NCBI GenBank assembly: GCA_963978545.1
Contig: OZ021727.1
Location: 60,152,487-60,216,486 of the forward strand
Source: Linyphia triangularis
Lineage: Eukaryota > Arthropoda > Arachnida > Araneae > Linyphiidae
DNA length: 64,000 nucleotides
Direction: 5' to 3'
The translations under genes were made by a program, and so were the position numbers. Under the pieces are notes generated by a model. It had not been told where the DNA came from. It saw nothing but the letters and a program-made list of their open reading frames with translations, and made no database searches. Every line of letters starts with the position of its first letter. Within the stretch, counting starts at the first letter, position 1. Positions 21,229 through 32,500 of this stretch are shown one piece after another.

Positions 21229-21764
21229 CAATAGACAATTCCCACATTTTTTAAAAACGAGTGAAATTAGTTTATATTTATGAAGAATGTCTTTCTGATT
21301 CCAAATATTTAAACAAAAGTTCTTTAAAAAAAGTTAGTTATTTAAATATTAAGAAAAGAAAATGCCCCAAAACCAGTCCGATTAAAACAGTCAACAAAGT
21401 CCGTGACGTAAAGAGAACCTATCATTTCTATGGTAATCGTGAGGTATCTGCCAAATAGTTGGCGTTGAAAGAGTTGGCGTTGGTAGACAATTACCACATT
21501 CCGTACAGGCTGGAGTGATTTGCGAGAAACTAGCAAATCTGGTTTCAGCTGCTTCATTTCAACCCAAGATGTTTGCGAAGCCGTTGCGTCACATTCAATG
21601 CCAGCGAAATTAGTCGTTTTCTCACCAACGTTTAACAAGTAAATTTTGATCGCAAAAAAAAAAAAAAAAAAAAAAAAATCGCATTGAGCAGAAATTTGTG
21701 TTTTTTGGCTTTTTCGAAACATTTAGAAATGAATAAAAAAAAAATGCGGGAATTGTCCATTGTA
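21229..21764. mobile_element. DNA element or MITE inside Helitron copy 3
   Basis: It begins CAATAGACAATTCCCACA and ends TGCGGGAATTGTCCATTG, an inverted repeat, and interrupts sequence continuous in Helitron copies 1 and 2 (near 12105). A further internal copy of the terminal motif (GTAGACAATTACCACATT, about 21482) suggests two related elements, one beside or within the other. A poly(A) run lies at about 21653-21678. The target duplication could not be fixed. The minus-strand frame at 21342-21722 is not recognised as a gene. Confidence 0.6.
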
Positions 21765-22091
21765 GATTCACCGAATATTATTAAAATGTACTGAACACTT
21801 TCAAATCATTTCGACATTTGCTAATACGCCGCCAAAGAGAAGAACGAATATAGATGCTAAGTACAGAGCATCTGCCGCCAAAATAGTTAGGGCATCACAG
21901 CAGCAAAAACAGCATCGACTAGAGAATGACCGAGCGCGCTGTCACAAAATGAAATAAAACATGGATGTGTTAAAGTACATTGGAAGCTGATCACCTGCAG
22001 CAATTAATCCGAAGAAATTATTCGTCTATGCAACACAGAACTGATAGATGTCCTCCAACGGGTCCCCACCAGCGTGGGGCCACACAGCTAG

Positions 22092-23505
22092 TACAAAATA
22101 ATTATGGACCAATATAAAGTTACCCAAAATAGAAACATTGATATTGGGATTATTTTTAAGTCAAGCTCAGAATTTTATTCTTTAGTGTTTAGAAATTTTA
22201 ATTTCTGTGTAATTATAAATAAATCTCTAAATTATTATAATTAGTAAAACAATGACTGCACACTGTCCCGGTTATAATTATAAAAACATAGGATAAAATT
22301 ATTAGCGATTAAAATAATCGGCCGAATACTGTAAAAGTGGGTGAATCGGAAATGAAATCAACTTTCAAAGTACAAATCGGGTGTAATAATATCGTTAACG
22401 AACATATTTTTAACTTACTTTCATCTATGATAATCAAACCCAAAAAACATTGGGAAAAAATATGACTTGCATTTATTTTGATTTTATTCATGGTGTTTCG
22501 ATTCACCCAGCAGAAAGGGATGGATCGGAACACTCGTTGTAATTTATGTCTGATCTTATTTAAATATTTACAGTGTGAAAAAAAAACAAGTAATAATGCG
22601 TTGTAGTGAAAAGGAACACAAGATTATCATTAAAAAAATGGTATAATAAAAATCCACCATAATTTGGGGCAGTTTTAAGTAAACGATTCTTGGCGCAGAG
22701 TCCATACCGTACTTGGAAGTTTTACCCAAATTAGTCTCCAACTGTCGTACTTTAGTTTCGAATTTACAAAAAGCGGGAGGAGGGGAGGGGAAAGAAAACG
22801 ATCTTCCAACAGTGCAGCAGTACCTATACTTATTATTGTGTAATTAAAACATTTAAAATACTTAAAGCATTATTTATAAAAAAAAAATCACAGAAGTAAC
22901 CCGCAGTCTATGGTGGAAACTTTAGTGGATTATCTTCTTACAAGATTTAACCACTTTTTTTCGTATATCTGCTTTCCTAGGCACATATGTAAACAATTTA
23001 TCTGAGTTTTTAATTGAAATACTATTTCAGTGGGGTACAACACAATACCGGTAAAACATTTCTTCGAACAAAATCAAAAGAAAAAACACATTAAGGTTAC
23101 ACAATCTCCTTTAAAACCCATGGTTTTTTTACCATTCACGATGCTGTTTTGACAGAAGTGATGTCACACAGTCAGATGGATTTTTGAGCAGCGTTTTAAG
23201 GGTGCATCTTCTGCCTGCATTTAAAAATGTGATTTTTGGCGTTTTGCTGCATTATTTAAAAAAAAGAAAAAAGAAAAAAAAAAAAAAAAAGAAATACACA
23301 CTCTAACATATTTTAATAATAAGTCATTATAATAAATACTACTGAATATGAACTGTAAACTTAATTAACTATTGTTTATTTGTTACATTAGAATATTTGC
23401 GTATATATTTAACTATAATGAATCAATAAATCAATATAAAATTAATGTAAAGTATACATCAGTGACATAAGTTACAGATATAATTGTGTCTGCCTAAAAT
23501 ATAAA
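22092..23505. other. No gene; minor repeat motif
   Basis: At 22320-22530, GTGGGTGAATCGGAA and TTTCGATTCACCCAG are inverted with respect to each other, 190 bp apart, echoing the TATTCACCCC motif of the 6.6-kb repeat. This may be a small degenerate MITE. The rest is AT-rich and featureless. Confidence 0.4.
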
Positions 23506-23704
23506 GATATATAATTTTACACTTTGCCGTCCGCATTTCTCTATAAATTTCTTCTCTTTGCGCCGGCAGCACTAATTAAGATTACTTCGCTTGTCGCCAG
23601 CAGTTTTTGAAGTTATAAATATGTATTCCAAGATATACTTGTGTAAATAAATGTAAAATTTGTTTGTTTCATATATGTCTTTATTTATACTTGCTTTGGT
23701 ATTT

Positions 23705-25479
23705 TTAGTATTTCTCTTTTAGATGATACGAAGCGAAAAAATCTCCAAGATGTAACGCAACTCCACAAGACTTGCATATAATATATATTGTTCTTTTTTT
23801 GTTTTTGGAACATACATGTCAGTTTCTTCGTTTTCGTTTGTTAGTTTCGGAAATGAGTATTAGCTGGTGTTGCTTTAGCTGACCGGAAAGTCTGTCGATC
23901 GCATCATGATGGGATGCACGCGATGTAGTAGCGACCTCCGAGTTTTTCTCAGGAGCTCGCACAAAATATTTTATCCACGATTCAGACATTTTCAATAAAA
24001 AATCATGGAATCGGAGACTCTGATGTGCTGTGATGAAATGCTGACAAGTCCTGAGTGCATTAAGTAATGCGCAATTAAAAATGTACATGCAAACCTTTTT
24101 CGACCATTTTATAGTTTTTCTGTATATTGGGTAGTAGCTCAGTTATTGGTCTGCCCGATCCACTCCCTTCACATATTTATTATAGTCCAATACACTTTCA
24201 GGTTTTTTTTTTTATATTTTTTTTATAGTGCAATTGATTTTTCTGCATTTTCTTTGAGTGTCAATCAAAGTGGGATTGTGTATTATAGAGATCATTCGAA
24301 TCATTTTGGTTTTCGAAGCTCTCCATAATTGTGCGAGTACTTCACCTTTTCGTTGATGGCAAGCTTCAAACACATTGAGTTTTAGGCGCTTCAATATTTC
24401 TGGAAATCCTTTATGTAGCCGTATCGTTCCACAAACTCAAATTTTCTTTCTAAGTAAATTCTCCGCAAGTTCTAGACGGTTGTAGGTACGATGTTTAGGT
24501 AATACCACTTTCCATAAGAACGTGGCAACAATCACTGTTTTTGCTGTTCACACAGGCTGTCCACCGCCATAAGATATTTCGAATGAGGAAATATATTCCG
24601 TATTGGAATCATACAGCATACGAATAAGTATGCCATATTTAGTAATTTTCGACGGATTGTAAACTTTAAAATTTAATCGTCCATACCAGGGTATCATTCC
24701 TTCATCAATTGTGATGTTTTGACTGAGGTAAAAATTTTCTTCAAAATTTTTGGGAAAATAATCAGTTACGGGGTGCACTTTAAAGAGTCGGTTGGCATTA
24801 TCCGGCTTATTATTTATTGTTGGAAAAATATAAATATGATAATATTTGTCTGTTACGGGACATAGTTTTCCGAAATATGGAGTTTCTATCAATAGATTCG
24901 TTGACCAATAATCATCCCTCCTTGCTCTTTCTTACAATTCCCTTAAGAATAGCAAGCCCAAACCATTTTCTAAGTTCGGCTGCCTTAACGCCGACAAATG
25001 TGGCCCCCTTTTTTTTCCTATCTAGTTTCCTTCTATTAGACTTTTGATTGAAGTATTTGTTCATTTAGCTGCTAATATATTCGAATAAATCGTTCCCAAT
25101 AAATAATTCTACGATATCTTTCACGCTCTTTATATCTCCGGGAAATACCTAATAAATAATTCTACGATATCCTCGACGCTCTGTATATCTTCGGGAAATA
25201 CGTTTGGAACCGGAGACCCTTCAAATTCATTATTGGTCCTCCGTAAATCGAAGTCTGACCACGGTACTCTGTCTTCTTCTGATTCATCCGAATCAGTTGG
25301 CAACTGTACCGTTCGCCGATTCTTCTCGTAAGTATTTCACTACCTTCCGAAGATTATGCTTCTCTCTCATTTTTTGGAGGTGCAATGTCTTCTTCCCAAT
25401 CAGCAAAGTCGATTTGAACGTCAGACAAGTCGTCAGCACATTCATCGTAAATAATCGTTTCTTCTCTTTCGTCTGCCAT
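23705..25479 (-). pseudogene. piggyBac transposase, nearly full length but inactivated
   Basis: Start ATG at 25479 opens an acidic N-terminus (ECADDLSDVQIDFADWEED). The core reads LRKWFGLAILKGIV, then after a frameshift near 24910 DDYWSTNLL and NRLFKVHPVTDYF. ITIDEGMIPWYGRLNFKVYN carries the first catalytic Asp. LPKHRTYNRLELAENLL lacks the usual DNYY block with the second Asp. VKGVDRADQ keeps the third Asp. The C-terminal cysteine-rich domain survives as ICKSCGVALHLGDFF and ASYH. The span of about 590 codons matches the family's usual length. Several stops (for example at 24394-24420) and frameshifts are present. A cut-and-paste transposase using TTAA targets is known family biology; this copy is non-functional. 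Confidence 0.88.
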
Positions 25480-25589
25480 GATGAAAAGGCACAAATACTT
25501 ATAAAAACAAGAAAATTGCTGACGTGTGTAACTTATTGTTACTTTAACAAAACACTAACAGAACTCCACAGATCACCAACAGAATGCAA

Positions 25590-25745
25590 ATGATACTACA
25601 GTGCTGTCGCCGGCCACTGGTGATACCATGCGCACGCTACCTATGAGGTGCTGCCGGCCGCGATACTTAACGTACGATACCACTGTGGTGTCGCCAGCCG
25701 TTGAACGATACTTTAGGTACGACACCACTGTAGTGTCACCGGATG
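25590..25745. repeat. Palindromic subterminal repeats of the piggyBac element
   Basis: Three related motifs, GATACTACAGTGCTGTCGCC, GATACCACTGTGGTGTCGCC and GACACCACTGTAGTGTCACC, are spaced by about 77 and 48 bp. Each is largely self-complementary, and the region is much richer in GC than its surroundings. They may be transposase binding sites. Confidence 0.6.
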
Positions 25746-25775
25746 GCATAGTGTTGACAGTCGAATCAAAATGGA

Positions 25776-26869
25776 TAAATACTTTATGAGGATAAAATCT
25801 TCAACAAAATTAAAGTACTTAATTGTGTATGTTAACAATATGTACTTAACAACATGTATTTGTAGTGCAAGATAGCCAGTGAATTTACTTTAAGGTCTAC
25901 TAATAATTTCGACAATTTTTTAACTAAAAAATCACCAGACGAATAATTATAAACTTCTAATATAATTGACGATTCAATATTATGATAATCCCTATAAGTG
26001 ATAAAAAATGCTTCAAAATTTGTAATTATCTTTTGAGCTAATGCTAAAACTAGGATTCAGTAGAAAAATTAAAAAAGTGCAGTAACATGATCAAGTAATT
26101 CAGTGTTAAAGAGAAGAAAATGTCGTGCTCACTTTTTTTATTATTATTTAAAGTGTGATGTCCAAACGGTAATTAGTTTGGCCATTATTTAATATTGCAT
26201 CTGGTTGAAAGTAATAAAGTCCCACTTGACATGATTAAAAAGCATTAGTAAGTTAAAAATCTTAATGTACGAACAAACACATCTAAATTATAGAAATATG
26301 CGCTGTTAGAGCAGTGTAAATACTTTTGCAAAAAATGTAAATTGATGGACAGCAGTTACATAACAAAACTATAAAAATAATAAAGTAAAAATAAAAGAAA
26401 CGCATTATTTATTTGTTTAATTTCAGAAAAAAAAAAAAAAAAAAAAAGCGAAGCATGACTTTGAAATGTATAATTACGATTTTAATGAATTAAAAAAATT
26501 ATATCATGTGAAATTTGTTTAAGTGACAGCTCTAAATTATTGCTAGAAAATATGAGTATATCTCTAACTTAATTTTTAAAACCAAAAATTTGTATATGAG
26601 CACCTCTTAAAGTTTTAAGATTAAAAATAAAATGAGAGGTACGCCTATTTTTTCCATTTAGTTATTGCAACGTTTCATTTTTATTTTTTTAAAGTAAATC
26701 TAGTAATGCAGAATGGGAAAAGATTAGAACCACATATAAGATAAAAAGGTTTTCAAGAATGTCCATCAAACTAAAATAAATAGTCTTTGAGGAAGGAAAA
26801 AGAGTTTATTATTTAAAACAATTATTGAGCATGGATTTTTGAAGTTAATATAGTTGTTTCCTTATTCGT
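25776..26869. other. No gene recognised
   Basis: AT-rich; an A24-like tract lies at about 26427-26449. Nothing coding is supported. Confidence 0.5.
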
Positions 26870-26877
26870 ATTGAAAC

Positions 26878-27166
26878 TAGAGGTCGTAAATATCGATCAA
26901 AATAAATATCGATGCTATATCGTTGTATAGGAAAAATTATCGATAAAATATCGATATATCGATACATGAATTTTTTTTAATTTGATTTTCAATTTTGCCA
27001 GGAACAAAGTTTTTTGGGGCAAATTTCTACTTTTCATTATTGCTTTTTTGTTTAAGGTTAAGTTTGTTAAGTTTTTGAAAAAGGAATAAAGAAAATCGAA
27101 AAAACACATGGAACTACAAAACGATCATGAAAAAACTAAAAATGTTTGATATATCGCTGACCTCTA
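26878..27166. mobile_element. hAT-type MITE with perfect 8-bp target duplication
   Basis: The 289-bp element begins TAGAGGTCGTAAATATCGAT and ends ATATCGCTGACCTCTA (inverted). ATTGAAAC occurs directly on both sides (26870-26877 and 27167-27174). An 8-bp duplication and short imperfect inverted repeats fit the hAT superfamily. The subterminal part has several TATCGATA motifs (26935-26965). No transposase is encoded. Confidence 0.88.
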
Positions 27167-27174
27167 ATTGAAAC

Positions 27175-27994
27175 CATTACATTTTACATTTTAAGAATCA
27201 AATTGTAAGAAATCTTATTAATAATCAAAAGTATTTGCTTTACGCAAAGCATCTGAATGTGAGTAATTTGTTTATTTTCTTGTTAGTTTGCAAAAAAGCA
27301 ACGTGATGGCTATACATCATCAAACTTTCACAACATTAAAAATTAATTAAACATATGAAGATAACACTGAGTGTGAAAATGCTTCTTTAAAAAGTCTTAG
27401 TGCTTTAAGATTCTTCCATGACTGACCTTTTTAATTTCTAAGGTATGCTTGCTTTTTCTTCTTTAGAGGTAATTAAATTAATTACGTATCCAAAGCATTA
27501 TTTATAATAACACTTAATTTTATTATTCCATGTACACAATATAATATTTTTTTTTTCATTTATTAAAAGAAATTTCACCAATTTGTAATCAATCACTTTC
27601 TTAAGCACTATTAAAATTTGGCACACCGCATTAGAAGACCACATCTAAACTTTCTTTTTAACTGTGCGACACATTCAAATTACAGATTTACAACAATCAT
27701 CTCACAATGCGCATTCACCAACCAATAACCTACTAAAACACACACTTCATCTAAAACAACTCCGACCGATTTCCAACGCCTCTAATTCTTCACTCCTTCT
27801 CACCCACAGAAAAAAAAACTAATCCTTTTAAGCAAACCCAGTCAACCTCGCAATTGATAGAAAACCAATACAAGGCAACACCAGGATCTTTACCAAAGAA
27901 GATTCAACGATCTACTCGTCCCCTCGAGACATCAGGACGTGAGATAACAGGAAGCGCGAACAGAAATTTTTAAATCCCAACGGATCGCGCAATG
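27175..27994. other. No clear gene; right part has UTR-like composition
   Basis: The stretch from about 27770 to 27970 is richer in C and G than its surroundings and could be untranslated sequence of the weak exon candidate at 27995-28231. No motif decides this. Confidence 0.3.
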
Positions 27995-28231
27995 TTATTC
28001 TTCGGGCGAAACCTCTCTCTCTTGCCCCACGGATGCCTGATCCATCGCGTTAGTGGTCATTAAATCTGGATTCAATCGAAGTTGTTTCTTTATGCTCTTG
28101 CGTGCTAGCTGCAAGTCCTGGCGTTTGCTTTGTAGAGGGCAAATGTTTCTTCTCGGATTGCCTTTTCCGCGAGGTCGATACTTAATCGGATCGAGGGGAG
28201 GATGTTTATTCAAGTTCTTCCCGAAAGTTTT
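27995..28231 (-). CDS. Weak candidate terminal exon, unrecognised
   Basis: On the minus strand a possible splice acceptor (TTTTCCTTACAATCCCC, then AAAACAG) ends at 28232. An open frame of 78 codons then runs to TAA at 27995. The peptide is basic (for example YRPRGKGNPRRN and LARKSIKKQLRLNPD) and ends EVSPEE. The composition is GC-rich compared with surrounding DNA, which favours a constrained sequence. I do not recognise the protein. The frame is also open upstream of the acceptor, so the boundary is uncertain. It is on the strand of the first exon at 47.4 kb and could belong to that gene, but nothing links them directly. Confidence 0.25.
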   Translation of the reverse strand, partial: KTFGKNLNKHPPLDPIKYRPRGKGNPRRNICPLQSKRQDLQLARKSIKKQLRLNPDLMTTNAMDQASVGQEREVSPEE

Positions 28232-28289
28232 CTGTTTTGGGGATTGTAAGGAAAATGAGGGTCTAGTCGTGTGTGGGACGTGTTGAGTA

Positions 28290-29293
28290 AGTTGTATTGC
28301 ATTTTGAACCAGATGATCGATTATGTTGTATTATGTTGCATACTGTGTTACATTGCATTGTTATGAATTCTACTTTATTATACCATACTTTGTTGCATTG
28401 TAATGTGTTTTACTTTTGTTATACAATACTTTTATGCATTGAATATTATTGTTCCTTTCAACAGCATGGTGTTATATTTTTCATTATGTAGAAAAATAAC
28501 TTTGATTATAGATATATTGGTTTATTCCTAAGATTCAAGGAATAAAAAAAAATTTAGTGGAACCTATTTCTCATAAAGTTGTATGTAAGTATTGGAAATC
28601 AGTACACAAAGGCAAATCTATCGTACAAAGACTATCGTACACAAAGACTATTGTAACAAACTCCTTAGAAGGTTTGTTAGCACCGGGCAAATGGAAAAAT
28701 GGAAAAAGGTTGTATTTTACTAATACTCTATAAACATGTTTTTAGATTCTGCCAAGTTACTCTAGTAACTCAAAATATTAAAAGTAGTTCAATTCTCGCA
28801 CTACATAATAATATAAAAATGTGCATTGTTTAATGGATATGTGGCTAAATACTAATTAAAACTGTTTCTTCTAAATCCATACGTTTAAGATATAGTTAAC
28901 AATATTCTATTATCACAATTTTAAATGGTCTAAGTTTTAGATGTCCAATTTCTTTAGCTGAAACTCGTTTGTGCTGAAAGCAACAAGTGAATTAAAGTAT
29001 TGCAACTTATTCAAAATATAAACTAAAATTCAAACTAAATTTCTTCAAAACTCTAAAATCCTAATAAACTCAAAAGTAAAATATCGTTTTTTCCCCCCAG
29101 CATACAATAATGAGCAAAACATTCCGAACTTTTATCTATCAAGTACTCTTAAAGAAGCGAATTTGAAATATTTTATCCACCTCCGACAGTCTGCAAGTGA
29201 TTCCTTAGACAAGAAATTCTGGCAGCTCCCTTCCTAACACATGATATTACCATTAGTTATCAAGATGAAACTCTCTCCTTTTTCCCTCTGCAG
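28290..29293. other. No gene; degenerate short tandem pattern
   Basis: Around 28290-28450 related strings such as TTGCATTGT and TTATTATACCATACTTT recur irregularly, like a degraded minisatellite. At about 28620-28660, ATCGTACAAAGACT-like units repeat three times. The rest is AT-rich. Confidence 0.4.
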
Positions 29294-29583
29294 GGGACTT
29301 AGTGTTGTTTGCAATACGCAGAGAAACCATTTGTTTGGAAAAGCTCAAGGGAGGCTTACTGAACCGCTACCAGCGAAGTCATTCTAGAAAAATATACAAG
29401 CAAGAAAACGAAGAGTTTCTGAAATTGCGCCCGAGTTTTACATCTTTTGACAAGGAGAACTTGTGTACTGCCATGTCGTTGCTAGGAAACTGGGGTTGGT
29501 TTGCAAACTTTGAGTCGTTTGACGAGACCAACATAAGACTAAATAAAACAACGATGAAAAATATCGTATTGTTTTTTAGATGA
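29294..29583 (+). CDS. Weak candidate terminal exon, unrecognised
   Basis: A pyrimidine-rich tract ending CTCTGCAG (29286-29293) looks like a strong splice acceptor. The frame GACTTAGTGTTG... is then open for 95 codons to TGA at 29581-29583 (segments: LEKLKGGLLNRYQRSHSRK, LRPSFTSFDKENL, MSLLGNWGWFANFESFDE). Base composition is higher in GC than the flanks. No family was recognised and no upstream exon was identified, so this may be chance or an old pseudogene. Confidence 0.25.
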
Positions 29584-32500
29584 ATCGAATTTAAAGTTTT
29601 GGAGAAAAAGTTTTATACATGGAAAAGAAAAAGGGGAGTGTAAAACCTTGTCAGAATAGTGACTTTCTTATTCTGTATTGTAGATTTACATGGAAAAAGC
29701 AAGACAATCCTTTTAAAACACTGAAAACATTTCTTATTATATTATACTTTTCTTTGATATTACTTGTATATTTTATTTGTGTATACTATGAGCAATATAA
29801 GTTTTGTTACATAATTCAATTATTGTTAAATAATTTAATTTTTTTTTTATTTAAAAAATTCACATTTTTTCTCACCCTTATCCATCTTAGATACTACCTC
29901 ATTGGTAAAGAATTTTAAAAGTGGCACTTTGCACTAACATACCTTATCAATTTTCCCAATATGTAACATAAAGGTATATTTTAGTGTTAACATATAAAAA
30001 CTTAAATTTTTTTCTAAATCAAATTGTTTAAATAATTGTTGAATAAAAAGTCACAACTCGAAAACCCACAAGTTTTATCAATAAGGAATCTTAGTAATTC
30101 ACTTTTATTCAACAAGTATAAATTTTTTTAATTGCTAATTACAAATTAAGAAACTATTGTTTTAGATAAACAAATTATGGACAAAATGCAAAAATACATT
30201 TAATAACTTTCAAACAAGAATCTAATTCTAGAATATTGCTTCCGTAAACCGTAAGTGTAAAATAGTTTTCAAGCGTATCTTATTTCTTAAAACTAGAAAT
30301 TAAGTAAATACGTTGCGTAAAAAAAGTTTTATATTTTCAATAATAAATAAAAGTAATTAAGGATATTTTTATGAAAACTAATAAATTTACTGCACGTATT
30401 CCCTTATGTATTTTTTTATTTTATTATTATTATGTAATGCATGCATTATTTTTATTTGCTTTGCTCTTATGTTTTGGAAAATGTATTTACTTTACTTATT
30501 TAGAAAAAATAATTGTCTTTTATAAAGAGTATATTCTAAATGTATCTTTTCTTTTAGTAGAAAGTGGTGCTAAAATTCGTTATTTTATCAAAACCAACTT
30601 AAACTCAAGCTATTAATTTTATTTCAATATAACCTTTTATATACATTTAAACTATTTGGATAGAAAATAAATTATTTTTTTCAAATTTCGTCAAAATATA
30701 CCCTTTTTATAGTATTACAATGCAACGTGCATATTGAGGGAATGGTGGAAAAAATGGAAAATTAAGTATACATATAAATAAATATTAATACTAATTATAA
30801 AATATGTAATGTAGCGCCAGATATTGTCCCTCTAAAAAAAAATTTCATTAAGTTTTTGTGTTGCAATAGAAAAAAAGTTAGAAAAATATAAATGTAAAAC
30901 TAAAATTATGGAAAAAATACAAAAATACATATAATAACTTTCAAACAAGAATCTAATTCTAGAATATTGCTTCCGTAAACCATAAGTGTAAAATAGTTTT
31001 CAAGCGTATACTTAGTTTTCAAGCGAAAATTTAGTATATATATATAAATAAATATTAATACTAATTATAAAATATGTAATATGTAATGTAGCGCCAGATA
31101 TTGTCCCTCTAAAAAAAATGTCATTAAGTTTTTATGTTGCAATAGAAAAAAAGTTAGAAAAATCAAAATGTAAAACTGCATCTCTATCCAGGAAGTCTCC
31201 TCTAAATTTTAGTATATATAAAGGGTCATTTTTAGGCACCTACTAATAATTTCTAATAGTAAAATCTACAGAAATATATATGTAATAACTGCTTTAATGC
31301 ATGTATATATGTCAAACAATTAAATATTTTTAAACACTAAGTTTATCATGATACTCAACCAATTAATTTAATCTAAAAGGAGAAACAAGCAGCAGTTTTT
31401 AGCAACTCTATTTAACCAAATGAAAACACATTTTAGCTTATTTATTTTTTACAACTTTGATATGTCCTGAATATATGCTGAAAGTTTTATAGCTATCCGC
31501 TAAGAAGTGTTACATTGGCTTCCTTACTTATCAATGAACTTTCTCAAAAATATATTAATATGATTACAATCAGTGCATTTTTCGTGATTATTGGTATATA
31601 TCACTAAATTCCATAAGTAAGCAGAAAGTTATGTTAAGTATCCATTGGTGACATTTCAAGTTCTTTTTTATTTTTTGGAATTTATTATCATAAGTCGAAC
31701 TAAATATAGTAAATCGTAAAAAAAAAGCTTAGTTTAAACATCTATAATAATTTCTGCTATTACAACTTAAAATGGAGGTATATTCAAAAGAATATGTGCA
31801 TACTTCATTTCATTGTACATCAGGCAATATTTCAAATTAATGTTGTCGACATTTTCCCTTGTACCATGCAAGCATTGTAAAGTTTTCCTATCCATGCGTT
31901 CCGAACATATTTAACTATTGAAACTGTCGCCTCTCATTGAAACAGATGCTGAAGTTTGAACAAAGCAAAGGAAGTAATTGTATTAAACCAGTTCGCGTAT
32001 ACATGATACGAGTCTCGTGATAAAAATTAAAGTTATTTTGTGTTATTAAAGTGCTTCTGTATTGGCAAACCTAATACTGAGCACTGAAGTGTCTTACTAT
32101 TTTAAATTGAGTCTCACTTTGTAAGTTTTAGGTGTAGGCTGGCTTTTCTTTTATTTTCTGTGTGGGAGAGTATTAGTAGCTTCCATGCTTATTTTATTAT
32201 AACCAAAAAGATTGTAAAGAGATATGAAGAAGGAAACACTCCATTTTTCTTCTGAACTAAAATTCAAAAATAATTCATACAGCTAATTTTTTAAAATAAA
32301 AAGAATAGCATTTTTTTTTAATACAAACTAATTATAGTAGTGCGAACTTTCAAACTAATGTTATGAAGTGTTTTACTGAAATTATGACCTAAGAAAATTC
32401 CTTTACATTCGATAAAAAACCTTAATTTGAACATTTGCACTTCAAAACACAATCTGCTGATTATAAGAAATAAGTATAAGAAGTAAAAAAAAGAAAATAG

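Larger units (their letters stand above)
19826..22091 (+). mobile_element. Older, rearranged Helitron, copy 3
   Basis: The 3' third (about 21028-22091) clearly matches Helitron copies 1 and 2: CTGCACTGGAAACACCA, GAGTGAGTCAAAATATACAT, GAAGCTGATCACC, and a hairpin GGGTCCCCACCAGCGTGGGG followed by CACACAGCTAG and T. The 5' end is proposed at 19826 (TCTATGTAG, then GTCTGTACGTCCG after an A), where the sequence looks like a Helitron 5' region but not like copies 1 and 2. It has no coding frame. A 202-bp direct repeat and an inserted element lie within it. Confidence 0.65.
23505..25775 (-). mobile_element. Decayed piggyBac element
   Basis: It encloses the transposase pseudogene. GC-rich subterminal motifs flank it. 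On the right are three diverged copies of a palindromic motif of the form GACACCACTGTAGTGTCACC (about 25590-25740) and GGTGCTGCCGGCC. On the left, an inverted GCGCCGGCAGCACT is at about 23560. Exact TTAA-bounded ends were not established, so the limits are approximate. Confidence 0.6.
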
